From assembly GCA_030248215.1 (NCBI GenBank), contig JASANG010002697.1, positions 31,850 through 95,849 of the forward strand: DNA of 64,000 nucleotides, in the 5' to 3' direction. Shown here in pieces: positions 49,811-62,000 of the stretch (position 1 is its first letter; each line of letters begins with the position of its first letter). Source of the stretch: Enoplolaimus lenunculus. Taxonomy: Eukaryota; Nematoda; Enoplea; Enoplida; Thoracostomopsidae. Both the position numbers and the translations under genes were made by a program. The notes beneath the pieces are model-generated. The model was not told the origin of the DNA. It worked only from the letters and a program-made list of their open reading frames with translations, and ran no database searches.

Positions 49811-52800
49811 GAACAAACATTGTAAAAAGGTTTAGGCTTGAGTTGAGCCTCAGGTTTAGGTTCAGGCTTCAAGCTTTACAGTTGGACAAACATTGTAAAA
49901 AGGTTTAGACTTGAGTTGAACCTCAGGTTTAGGTTCAGCCTTAAAGTTTTATAGTTGGACAAACATTGTAAAAAGGTTTAGGTTCAGGCTTTAAGCTTTA
50001 CAGTTGGACAAACATTGTAAAAAGGTTTAGGCTTGAGTTGAGCCTCAGGTTTAGGTTCAGCTTTAAGCTTTACAGTTGGACAAACATTGTAAAAAGGTTT
50101 AGACTTGAGTTGAACCTCAGGTTTAGGTTCAGCCTTAAAGTTTTATAGTTGGACAAACATTGTAAAAAGGTTTAGGCTTGAGTTGAGCCTTAGGTTTAGG
50201 TTCAGGCTTTAAGCTTTACAGTTGGACAAACATTGTAAAAAGGTTTAGTCTTGAGTTGTACCTCAGGTTTAGGTTCAGCCTTAAAGTTTTATAGTTGGAC
50301 AAACATTGTAAAAAGGTTTAGGCTTGAGTTGAGCCTCAGGTTTATGTTCAGCCTTAAATTTTTTTATTTGGACAAACATTTTTAAAATGTTTAGGCGTTA
50401 GTTGATACTCAGGTTTAGGTTCAGGCTTTAAGCTTTACAGTTGGACAAACATTGTAAAAAGGTTTAGGCTTGAGTTGAGCCTCAGGTTTAGGTTCAGGCT
50501 TTAAGCTTTACAGTTGGACAAACATTGTAAAAAGGTTTAGACTTGAGTTGAACCTCAGGTTTAGGTTCAGCCCTAAAGTTTTTAGTTGGACAAACATTGT
50601 AAAAGGGTTTAGGCGAGTTGAGCCTCAGGTTTAGGTTCAGCCTTAAAGCTTTATAGTTGGACAAAATTGTAAAAAGGTTTAGGCTTGAGTTGAGCCTCAG
50701 GTTTAGGTTCAGGCTTTAAGCTTTACAGTTGGACAAACATTGTAAAAAGGTTTAGACTTGAGTTGAACCTCAGGTTTAGGTTCAGCCTTAAAGTTTTATA
50801 GTTGGACAAACATTGTAAAAGGTTTAGGCTTGAGTTGAGCCTCAGGTTTAGGTTCAGGCTTTAAGCTTTACAGTTGGACAAACATTGTAAAAAGGTTTAG
50901 GCTTGAGTCCTCAGGTTTATGTTCAGCCTTAAAGTTTTATAGTTGGACAAACATTGTAAAGGTTTAGACTTGAGTTGAACCTTAGGTTTAGGTTCAGCCT
51001 TAAATTTTATAGTTTGACAAACATTGTAAAAGGTTTAGGCTTGAGTTGAGCCTCAGGTTTAGGTTCAGGCTTTAAGCTTTACAGTTCACATGTAAAAGGT
51101 TTGGCTTGGTTGCCTTAGGTTTAGGTTCAGGCTTTAGCTTTACAGTTGGACAAACATTGTAAAAAGGTTTAGACTTGAGTTGAACCTCAGGTTTAGGCTC
51201 AGCCTTAAAGTTTTATAGTTGGACAAACATTGTAAAAAGGTTTAGGCTTGAGTTGAGCCTTAGAGTTTTAGGTTCAGCCTTAAAGTTTTATAGTTGGACA
51301 AACATTGTAAAAAAGGTTTAGGCTTGAGTTGAGCCTCAGGTTTAGGTTCAGGCTTTAGGCTTTACAGTTGGACAAACATTGTAAAAAGGTTTAGACTTGA
51401 GTTGAACCTCAGGTTTAGGTTCAGCCTTAAAGTTTTATAGTTGGACAAACATTGTAAAAAGGTTTAGGCTTGAGTCGAGCCTCAGGTTTAGGTTCAGGCT
51501 TTAAGCTTTACAGTTGGACAAACATTGTAAAAAGGTTTAGACTTGAGTTGAACCCAACCTCAGGTTTAGGTTCAGCCTTAAAGTTTTATAGTTTGAAATA
51601 AACATTGTAAAAAGGTTTAGACTTGAGTTCAGACCTTAGGTTTAGGTTCAGCCTTAAAGTTTTATAGTTGGACAAACATTGTAAAAAGGTTTAGGCTTGA
51701 GTTGAGCCTCAGGTTTAGGTTCAGGCTTTAAGCTTTACAGTTGGACAAACATTGTAAAAAGGTTTAGACTTGAGTTGAACCTCAGGTTTAGGTTCAGCCT
51801 TAAAGTTTTATAGTTGGACAAACATTGTAAAAAGGTTTAGGCTTGAGTTGAGCCTCAGGTGTAGGTTCAGGCTTTAAGCTTTACAGTTGGACAAACATTG
51901 TAAAAAGGTTTAGACTTGAGTTGAACCTCAGGTTTAGGTTCAGCTTTAAAGTTTTATAGTTGGACAAACATTGTAAAAAGGTTTAGGCTTGAGTTGAGCC
52001 TCAGGTTTAGGTTCAGCATTAAAGTTTTATAGTTGGACAAACATTGTAAAAAGGTTTAGGCTTGAGTTGAGCCTCAGGTTTAGGTTCAGGCTTTAAGCTT
52101 TACAGTTGGACAAACATTGTAAAAAGGTTTAGACTTGAGTTGAGCCTCAGGTTTAGGTTCAGGCTTTAAGCTTTACAGTTGGACAAACATTGTAAAAAGG
52201 TTTAGACTTGAGTTGATCCTCAGGTTTAGGTTCAGCCTTAAAGTTTTATAGCTGCACAAACATTGTAAAAAGGTTTAGGCTTGAGTTGAGCCTCAGGTTT
52301 AGGTTCAGCCTTAAAGTTTTATAGTTGGACAAACATTGTAAAAAGGTTTAGGCTTGAGTTGAGCCTCAGGTTTAGGTTCAGGCTTTAAGCTTTACAGTTG
52401 GACAAACATTGTAAAAAGGTTTAGGCTTGAGTTGAGCCTCAGGTTTAGGTTCAGCCTTAAAGTTTTATAGTTGGACAAACATTGTAAAAAGGTTTAGACT
52501 TGAGTTGAACCTCAGGTTTAGGTTCAGCCTTAAAGTTTTATAGTTGGACAAACATTGTAAAAAGGTTTAGGCTTGAGTTGAGCCTCAGGTTTAGGTTCAG
52601 GCTTTAAGCTTTACAGTTGGACAAACATTGTAAAAAGGTTTAGGCTTGAGTTGAGCCTCAGGTTTAGGTTCAGGCTTTAAGCTTTACAGTTGGACAAACA
52701 TTGTAAAAAGGTTTAGACTTGAGTTGAACCTCAGGTTTAGGTCAGCCTTAAAGTTTTATAGTTGGACAAACATTTAAAAGGTTTAGGCTTGAGTTGAGCC

Positions 52801-55441
52801 TCAGGTTTAGGTTCAGCCTTAAAGTTTTATAGTTGGACAAACATTGTAAAAAGGTTTAGGCTGAGTTGAGCCTCAGGTTTAGGTCAGGCTTTAAGCTTTA
52901 CAGTTGGACAAACATTGTAAAAAGGTTATACTTGAGTTGAAGCTCAGGTTTAGGCAGCCTTAAAGTTTTATAGTTAAAACATTGTAAAAAGGTTTAGGCT
53001 TGAGTTGAGCCTCAGGTTTAGGTTCAGGCTTTAAGCTTTACAGTTGGACAAACATTGTAAAAAGGTTTAGACTTGAGCTGAACCTCATGTTTAGGTTCAG
53101 CCTTAAAGTTTTATAGTTGGACAAACATTGTAAAAAGGTTTAGACTTGAGTTGAACCTCAGGTTTAGGCAGCCTTAAAGTTTTATAGTTGGACAAAATTG
53201 TAAAAAGGTTTAGGCTTGAGTTGAGCCTCAGGTTTAGGTCAGGCTTAAGTTTACAGTTGGACAAACATTGTAAAAAGGTTTAGACTTGAGTCTAACCTCA
53301 GGTTTAGGTCAGCCTTAAAGTTTTATAGTTGGACAACATTGTAAAAAGGTTTAGGCTTGAGTTGAGCCTCAGGTGTAGGTTCAGGCTTTAAGCTTTACAG
53401 TTGGACAAACATTGTAAAAAGGTTTAGACTGAGTTGAACCTTAGGTTTAGGTTCAGCTTTAAAGTTTTATAGTTGGACAAACATTGTAAAGGTTTAGGCT
53501 TGAGTTGAACCTCAGGTTTAGGTTCAGCATTAAAGTTTTATAGTTGGACAAACATTGTAAAAAGGTTTAGGCTTGAGTTGAGCCTCAGGTTTAGGTTCAG
53601 GCTTTAAGCTTTACAGTTGGACAAACATTGTAAAAAGGTTTAGACTTGAGTTGAGCCTCAGGTTTAGGTTCAGGCTTTAAGCTTTACAGTTGGACAAACA
53701 TTGTAAAAAGGTTTAGACTTGAGTTGAACCTCAGGTTTAGGTTCAGCCTTAAAGTTTTATAGTTGGACAAACATTGTAAAAAGGTTTAGGCGAGTTGAGC
53801 CTCAGGTTTAGGTTCAGCCTTAAAGTTTTATAGTTGGACAAACATTGTAAAAAGGTTTAGGCTTGAGTTGAGCCTCAGGTTTAGGTTCAGGCTTTAAGCT
53901 TTACAGTTGGACAAACATTGTAAAAAGGTTTAGACTTGAGTTGAACCTCAGGTTTAGGTTCAGCCTTAAAGTTTTATAGTTGGACAAACATTGTAAAAAG
54001 GTTTAGGCTTGAGTTGAGCCTCAGGTTTAGGTTCAGGCTTTAAGCTTTACAGTTGGACAAACATTGTAAAAAGGTTTAGACTTGAGTTGAACAGCAGGTT
54101 TAGGTTCAGCCTTAAAGTTTTATAGTTGGACAAACATTGTAAAAAGGTTTAGACTTGAGTTGAACCTCAGGTTTAGGTTCAGCCTTAAAGTTTTATAGTT
54201 GGACAAACATTGTAAAAAGGTTTAGGCTTGAGTTGAGCCTCAGGTTTAGGTTCAGGCTTTAAGCTTTACAGTTGGACAAACATTGTAAAAAGGTTTAGAC
54301 TTGAGTTGAACCTCAGGTTTAGGTTCAGCCTTAAAGTTTTATAGTTGGACAAACATTGTAAAAAGGTTTAGGCTTGAGTTGAGCCTCAGGTTTAGGTTCA
54401 GCCTTAAAGTTTTATAGTTGGACAAACATTGTAAAAAGGTTTAGGCTTGAGTTGAGCCTCAGGTTTAGGTTCAGGCTTTAAGCTTTACAGTTGGACAAAC
54501 ATTGTAAAAAGGTTTAGACTTGAGTTGAACCTCAGGTTTAGGTTCAGCCTTAAAGTTTTATAGTTGGACAAACATTGTAAAAAGGTTTAGGCTTGAGTTG
54601 AGCCTCAGGTTTAGGTTCAGGCTTTAAGCTTTACAGTTGGACAAACATTGTAAAAAGGTTTAGACTTGAGTTGAACCTCAGGTTTAGGTTCAGCCTTAAA
54701 GTTTTATAGTTGGACAAACATTGTAAAAAGGTTTAGACTTGAGTTGAACCTCAGGTTTAGGTTCAGCCTTAAAGTTTTATAGTTGGACAAACATTGTAAA
54801 AAGGTTTAGGCTTGAGTTGAGCCTCAGGTTTAGGTTCAGGCTTTAAGCTTTACAGTTGGACAAACATTGTAAAAAGGTTTAGACTTGAGTTGAACCTCAG
54901 GTTTAGGTTCAGCCTTAAAGTTTTATAGTTGGACAAACATTGTAAAAAGGTTTAGGCTTGAGTTGAGCCTCAGGTGTAGGTTCAGGCTTTAAGCTTTACA
55001 GTTGGACAAACATTGTAAAAAGGTTTAGAGTTGAACCTCAGGTTTAGGTTCAGCCTTAAAGTTTTATAGTTGGACAAACATTGTAAAAAGGTTTAGGCTT
55101 GAGTTGAGCCTCAGGTTTAGGTTCAGCCTTAAAGTTTTATAGTTGGACAAACATTGTAAAAAGGTTTAGGCTTGAGTTGAGCCTCAGGTTTAGGTTCAGG
55201 CTTTAAGCTTTACAGTTGGACAAACATTGTAAAAAGGTTTAGACTTGAGTTGAACGTCAGGTTTAGGTTCAGCCTTAAAGTTTTATAGTTGGACAAACAT
55301 TGTAAAAAGGTTTAGGCTTGAGTTGAGCCTCAGGTTTAGGTTCAGCCTTAAAGTTTGACAGTTGGACAAACATTGTAAAAAGGTTTAGGCTTGAGTTGAG
55401 CCTCAGGTTTAGGTTCAGCCTTAAAGTTTTACAGTTTGACA
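49811..55441. repeat. 73-bp satellite array, about 77 units in A/B types
   Basis: The unit begins GTTGGACAAACATTGTAAAA and continues AGGTTTAGRCTTGAGTTGA. Two unit types mostly alternate. Type A has GGCTTGAGTTGAGCC and ends GGCTTTAAGCTTTACA; type B has GACTTGAGTTGAACC and ends GCCTTAAAGTTTTATA. The basic higher-order unit is therefore about 146 bp, with stretches of AAB or ABB. Units in the middle (about 50600-53400) have more small deletions. It may lie in the last intron of the - strand gene. Confidence 0.95.
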
Positions 55442-55918
55442 ACACGACCAAAACAATCAATTGACACGCGCTTAAATCGAAGTTGACTCATAATTTAAAT
55501 ATGTGTATGGACGCATTTAGAAAGCTTTTAGTCACTTTAAGGTCAAGCCCCAACATAAGGGCGGCACTACACTTGTCGTCCTGAGACGTCGGACAACGAG
55601 CGACATTGTATGCGGATTGTCGCCAGGACCGCACCCCGGACGCCGTTGCGCGATAAGCATATGGTCATACTGTGTTCAGTGCCGGATCAAGCATCGGTGC
55701 GGGCTTCCTCCAAATTCCAGGGTGTGGGCTTCCAATCTCGGGAGGGAAGCGAGCGACAAACCAGACGTATTATAAAACCTAAGCGGTTTTTGTTTCAACC
55801 GGTTAGGGTGCGAACACCTTTAGGGCTGAAGGCCCTCCAAATGGGTGGTATGGGAAAGAAGTGGCTGCTCCGGCGCCTAATTGCGTTTGTTGCATTGTTT
55901 GTGAACATTTGCACTTAC

Positions 55919-56046
55919 TTGCAGTAACGTTAACCCTTTGCAAGCGCAGTATCTGATTTCAGGTTGTGAGCACTCCAAATATGTAAGTGTAATATTAATA
56001 ATATCGTTTCTTTGGGGCCCATTGCATACTACTTTGAAGTACGTTT
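55919..56046 (-). CDS. Unrecognised - strand gene, exon f
   Basis: Two bases complete a Glu codon, then TYFKVVCNGPQRNDIINITL and TYLECSQPEIRYCACKGLTL follow, ending LLQ on a codon boundary. The acceptor is TTACAATTTTAG and the donor is GTAAGT. It continues exon e in phase. A TTAACCCTTT within it resembles a piggyBac-like MITE end but is coding sequence. Confidence 0.72.
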
Positions 56047-59000
56047 CTAAAATTGTAACGTTCTTTGGTATGAAATAATACAAATCTGATTAAGTTAACA
56101 AATTTATAACGACCACAGGACATTATTTAAGCATCGTTCTAGCGGCCGTTGTGGAAAACACGGGCAAAACAGTATTATAAGCATATTCCTAAACCTAAGC
56201 CTAAGCCTAAGCGTAAAAGTGAGCAAATTCCTAAGCCTAAGCGTAAGCCTAAGCCTAAGCGTAAGAATGAGCATATTCCTAACCCTAAGCCTAAGCCTAA
56301 GCGTAAGCGTAAGAATGAACATATTCCTAACCCTAAGCCTAAGCCTAAGCGTAAGAATGAGCATATTCCTAAGCCTAAACCTAAGCCTAAGCCTAAGCCA
56401 ATCAAAAAATTAGCCTAAAGCTTTAACCTTACTCGATTGCGGTCACACAGAATAACGTTCCGTCCCTGATCTTTACATGGACCATTCTAGCTAATATTCT
56501 TGCTCTTCAGCAGCAATAAAAATGAAAGAAACTAATCCCGAACAGCTTGGCAAACTAGTGCACTACTTTCATTTCAAGATTTTGCCGTTGAAAACAAATA
56601 TTGTCATCACTTTGATAACTGTCATGCACCATTGACCTACCTTTAGCTGTATTTGCAGGAATCAAATATTTCAAGCTAGACAGACTCTCCTGTTAAAGCG
56701 AGTTTTCGAAAAATGTTTTCACTAAAGCGAGGAAGCCACGGTCGAATCTTGGATCCAAGGGGAACTCATGCCTTGCCCGCACTATCAGAGATTAAAATCA
56801 CAATTTCGAAGCATGACTTAGTGCAAAAATTGCGTTTGGCTTCTCACACGCTTTTCTCATGAGCTGTGTTCACTGTTATATATGGATGGTCATGTCAGAA
56901 ATTTCTGGATTCGCCAGTGAGAAAAGCTTATTTTACTAAAGAATATCAGAAAAAATGCTTACCTGCAGTTTGACGAATTTCAGCATGGTCTGATTGCAGT
57001 TGCATTAAAACAGCACGCATGCATCTTGGCGGTGGAGGTACAGGAATTGTTTGAAGCCTGGCGACTATTGCACGTACGACAAACATTTCGTTCGAGTCGA
57101 GTTGTTTCGCGAGCCAAACTGAAATTCAGAATTGTACACGGTTTAGGAAGGTATACGGAAATTAATGACAAAATGGATTCTTGTCTTCTCGGCGCCTGCC
57201 AGCCGACATTTTCCACAAAAATGGCCAGATTATTAATATTTTTGCATATTTGAGCTTCTCATGACTGCCCTTAGTCATTTCATGTTGCAATTTTAATTTT
57301 AAAAAATTTGATTGTTTTTGGTCCCAAGGTTCTCCCTTGGTACCGAAAAGTTTTTATCAAAACCTTAACTAATTTATCTACCATTCGACCCAGCTTGCCC
57401 AACTGAAGTTGACTGGTATTGTTTTTATCATTATTATCTGGCTACAGGTTAACGAATTATGATCAAACACTTATGAGACTATAAGTAACTAAAGAACCAC
57501 TAGTCTAGGCGTATAAAAATGGGCATTAATCGACTGAGATTCGCAAGCTGCGTAGAATGCTACATAAACTGATTAATTTTTTGACAAAAAAACATTTTTG
57601 GTCCCGAGGGGCAAATTAGGAACCGAAAAATATCAAATTTTTAACAAAAAGCCAGATTTCACAGTAGACTGGTTATGGTAAGAAGCTCAAATATGCAAAA
57701 AGTATTATAATTCAACCATTTTTTGTAAATACCGGCCGGCTGGCTCACACATAACGAGGATAAGAGCCGTAAAATGTTCCGTTCGAACCTATTTAACTGT
57801 TTCGCTATCGAATCTGAATGACGTTCAGATATCCAAATTCGAACCATTATTTGGGTTTACTCAAAATAATCGGCGATAGGTTGTGATTTTAAGTTTTTTT
57901 CTCAAATCGCTATTCGTTACCAAAGATACAGGGTTTTCGGCATCAACCCAAGCTTTTTTTACAGAGAAATGAAAACATTGCAAGTTAGAAAAAAACCAGT
58001 ATTTAACTACTTGGAGCTTTTCAAATAGCAGTCTAACTGCTGCTCGAAGCAAGGAAGCAAGGAAGCAAGTGCGTCCCCACGGGTGGGAATTTGGGAAGCC
58101 ATGCCTTCCCAAATTTGGTTGGTACCCCCCAAAATAGACGATCTAAAAATGAACAATCTTGAATTGCAATTGCAAGGGGCCTCTCAAAATTATTCGATGC
58201 CCCCCTCACACAAATATAGTTTTCTGCAGACGCCCTAATCCCGAAGAACAATATAATCCTCTTAACCGTAAAAAATATCAGCATATATTGATGGTATGCC
58301 AAATTCCACATAATATTTCGTGAAAAAAATTTTGCTCTCATCATCGTATAACATCAGCCAAATTGCAGAAGATAAACAATTAGTGATTGTCAACAAAATC
58401 ATTTCGGTTCAATAGCAACTTTATTGCCGCGGTGCAACTTTTATTTTTATTCTAAACTTGATTATCCGCGCTTACTTTCATGAGACAAACTTTCTAGTAA
58501 CAACGGAATTTGTTTATCTCGGAAGAATGCTCCAAATTCGAATACGGTTACTTGCGCATTAGATGGATCGGTCGGCGAACATACGGCGTCGAAGTCATCT
58601 GTTCCTTGGACAGCATCTACTAACGATGAAAGCACTGAAATGTATTGAAAAGCCAATAAATTAATCGCTGCCTAAATGAAATTTAGACTGTTTTTGGTGA
58701 GTGCGTACAACTACAAGAACCAAACATTTAACAAATACTGGAATTTGAAACTGTGTAATATCACCTACCGTCACTTTGTAGTTCTTGCAGGAACTATACG
58801 GTCTGCACAACCCCTGTTCGAAGTTTTGCTCAAAGTTATCAACCTTGCCGGGCATCGAACCCCGGTCGTCTTGCACTCGATTCAAGCATGGTACCTACTA
58901 CTATACCATGTGGTCGATTGCAACGACTTCATATTCCGGTATATGCGCACATGTATGGTAATGTTTGCTTTACATAGACTTTATCCTGTATCTATACCGA

Positions 59001-62000
59001 CAGCGCTTATCGCAACACCGGATCCAGGTAATAAAATTATTTTTGATTTTTAACCTTTACTATATAGTGACATAGTGAAAATATGCATTGATCCAGGTAA
59101 TAAAATTATTTTTGATTTTTAACCTTTAATATATAGCGACATAGTGAAAATATGCATTGATCCAGGTGATAAAATTATTTTTGATTTTTAACCTTTACTA
59201 TATAGTGACATAGTGAAAATATGCATTGATCCAGGTGATAAAATTATTTTTGATTTTTAACCTTTACTATATAGTGACATAGTGAAAATATGCATTGATC
59301 CAGGTGATAAAATTATTTTTGATTTTTAACCTTTACTATATAGCGACATAGTGAAAATATGCATTGATCCAGGTAATAAAATTATTTTTGATTTTTAACC
59401 TTTACTATATAGTGACATAGTGAAAATATGCATTGATCCAGGTGATAAAATTATTTTTGATTTTTAACCTTTACTATATAGCGACATAGTGAAAATATGC
59501 ATTGATCCAGGTAATAAAATTATTTTTGATTTTTAACCTTTACTATATAGTGACATAGTGAAAATATGCATTGATCCAGGTGATAAAATTATTTTTGATT
59601 TTTAACCTTTACTATATAGCGACATAGTGAAAATATGCATTGATCCAGGTGATAAAATTATTTTTGATTTTTAACCTTTACTATATAGTGACATAGTGAA
59701 AATATGCATTGATCCAGGTGATAAAATTATTTTTGATTTTTAACCTTTACTATATAGTGACATAGTGAAAATATGCATTGATCCAGGTGATAAAATTATT
59801 TTTGATTTTTAACCTTTACTATATAGCGACATAGTGAAAATATGCATTGATCCAGGTAATAAAATTATTTTTGATTTTTAACCTTTACTATATAGTGACA
59901 TAGTGAAAATATGCATTGATCCAGGTGATAAAATTAGTTTTGATTTTTATCCTTTACTATATAGCGCAATATTTTTATCATTTACTATATAGCGACATAG
60001 TGAAAATATGCATTGATCCAGGTGATAAAATTATTTTTGATTTTTAACCTTTACTATATAGCGACATAGTGAAAATATGCATTGATCCAGGTGATAAAAT
60101 TATTTTTGATTTTTAACCTTTACTATATAGCGACATAGTGAAAATATGCATTGATCCAGGTGATAAAATTATTTTTGATTTTTAACCTTTACTATATAGT
60201 GACATAGTGAAAATATGCATTGATCCAGGTGATAAAATTATTTTTGATTTTTAACCTTTACTATATAGCGACATAGTGAAAATATGCATTGATCCAGGTA
60301 ATAAAATTATTTTTGATTTTTAACCTTTACTATATAGTGACATAGTGAAAATATGCATTGATCCAGGTGATAAAATTATTTTTGATTTTCAACCTTTACT
60401 ATATAGCGACATAGTAAAAATATGCATTGATCCAGGTGATAATTTTATTTTTGATTTTTAACCTTTACTATATAGTGACATAGTGAAAATATGCATTGAT
60501 CCAGGTAATAAAATTATTTTTGATTTTTAACCTTTACTATATAGCGACATAGTGAAAATATGCATTGATCCAGGTGATAAAATTATTTTTGATTTTTAAC
60601 CTTTACTATATAGTGACATAGTGAAAATATGCATTGATCCAGGTGATAAAATTATTTTTGATTTTCAACCTTTACTATATAGCGACATAGTGAAAATATG
60701 CATTGATCCAGGTGATAAAATTATTTTTGATTTTTAACCTTTACTATATAGTGACATAGTGAAAATATGCATTGATCCAGGTAATAAAATTATTTTTGAT
60801 TTTTAACCTTTAATATATAGCGACATAGTGAAAATATGCATTTAAAGTATAAAATAAGAGCCGCACCACTAACATCTGATTGTTAATCCAGCCAAACTTA
60901 GCCCTGTCGGATACCAGGTTCAAATTACAGAACACAGGGCCCATGTATAGAACAGGGCCGGAACGTTTTTCTGCGGACTGCAATAGACTAAGCTTAAGCT
61001 TTAGACTAACTTTTTTGCTTAAGCTTAGGCTTAGGCTTAAGCTTTTAGGTATAGGATCATCCTTACGCTTAGGCTAAGGCTATTGGGCTTAGGCTTAGAA
61101 ATATGCTTATACTACAGTTATTGCCCTGTTCCATACATGGGCCGACTACAAGATATACAATCTCAGGCATCAAGAACTTGAAATTTCTAAAAGTGATAGC
61201 ATCTTACATGGTTTGGCAAGAACGTTCTTAAATTGGACAGGAATACGTTTTTTCGAAATCATTTCAATAGTATTACTTTAACTTCAAACCCTTTTAATAA
61301 GAAACAATGAAAGTTTGAAATTTTCAAAATGACAATTAATATTTTTATTTTTAAAATTCAACGTACCATTCGGCTTTATTCTTGAATATTGCTGACCAAT
61401 CGAAGCGCCGAAGCGTTCGCCAATAGCGTTTTGTACAGCAGTCGTTGACGCAAAATACTCTTTACGGTTTGATCCGGTTTCGCCGTATGCCATACGAAGC
61501 ACCAATGACCACAGATTTTCAATATTTTGCGGAATGTTTAATGAACGAAAGACTGACAAATAAAAATTATTAAATTTACTACAGACAAAATAACATAATT
61601 CTAAAACCTTATAGCCGGTTCAACATGTTTAAGACAGCTTATAAATTAATAAGGCGACAACAATTTCGCATAATTTGAGGCAGTACAATTCCACAAGGTG
61701 TCAATAAAGCATTAGGCGGTCTAAACCTTTGGCTCCATTGGCTATAAACCCACACGCCTCTGTGATGTAATAGAATGACACCTGGCTCACATATCAACTA
61801 AACGCGTCTTCAAAACAAATATTACTAAACTAAAAGGCTGTACGCAGGGCTACTTTCATCGTTCAAACTAAATTGTAAGGGTTGCGCTATACTTTTGTGG
61901 ACGTGCGATGCCGCCCGTCACCCGCATACGCAAATAACTCACGTACGATAACGTATGGTGACAGACGGTGACGGACGGCGCCGTACGGATGACGGACGGC

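Noticed and set aside
55610-55927. 105-codon open frame on the + strand
   Set aside because: It has no start or splice context, overlaps the CGACAAG-type repeat end, and runs antisense into exon f of the - strand gene.
55929-55960. Left end of a fourth piggyBac-like MITE (TTAACCCTTT)
   Set aside because: It lies in an open exon with conserved phase and has no matching right end or internal tRNA-like module.
56149-56418. Open frames of Pro-Lys, Leu-Ser or Leu-Gly repeats on both strands (also at 39402-39695, 40761-40961, 44160-44522)
   Set aside because: They are translations of CCTAAG/TTAGGC tracts inside MITEs, open in several frames at once, so not proteins.
58676-59053. 125-codon gene on the + strand
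   Set aside because: It overlaps a tRNA-like sequence read on the - strand and runs into the 69-bp array; it lies in an intron of a supported gene on the opposite strand.
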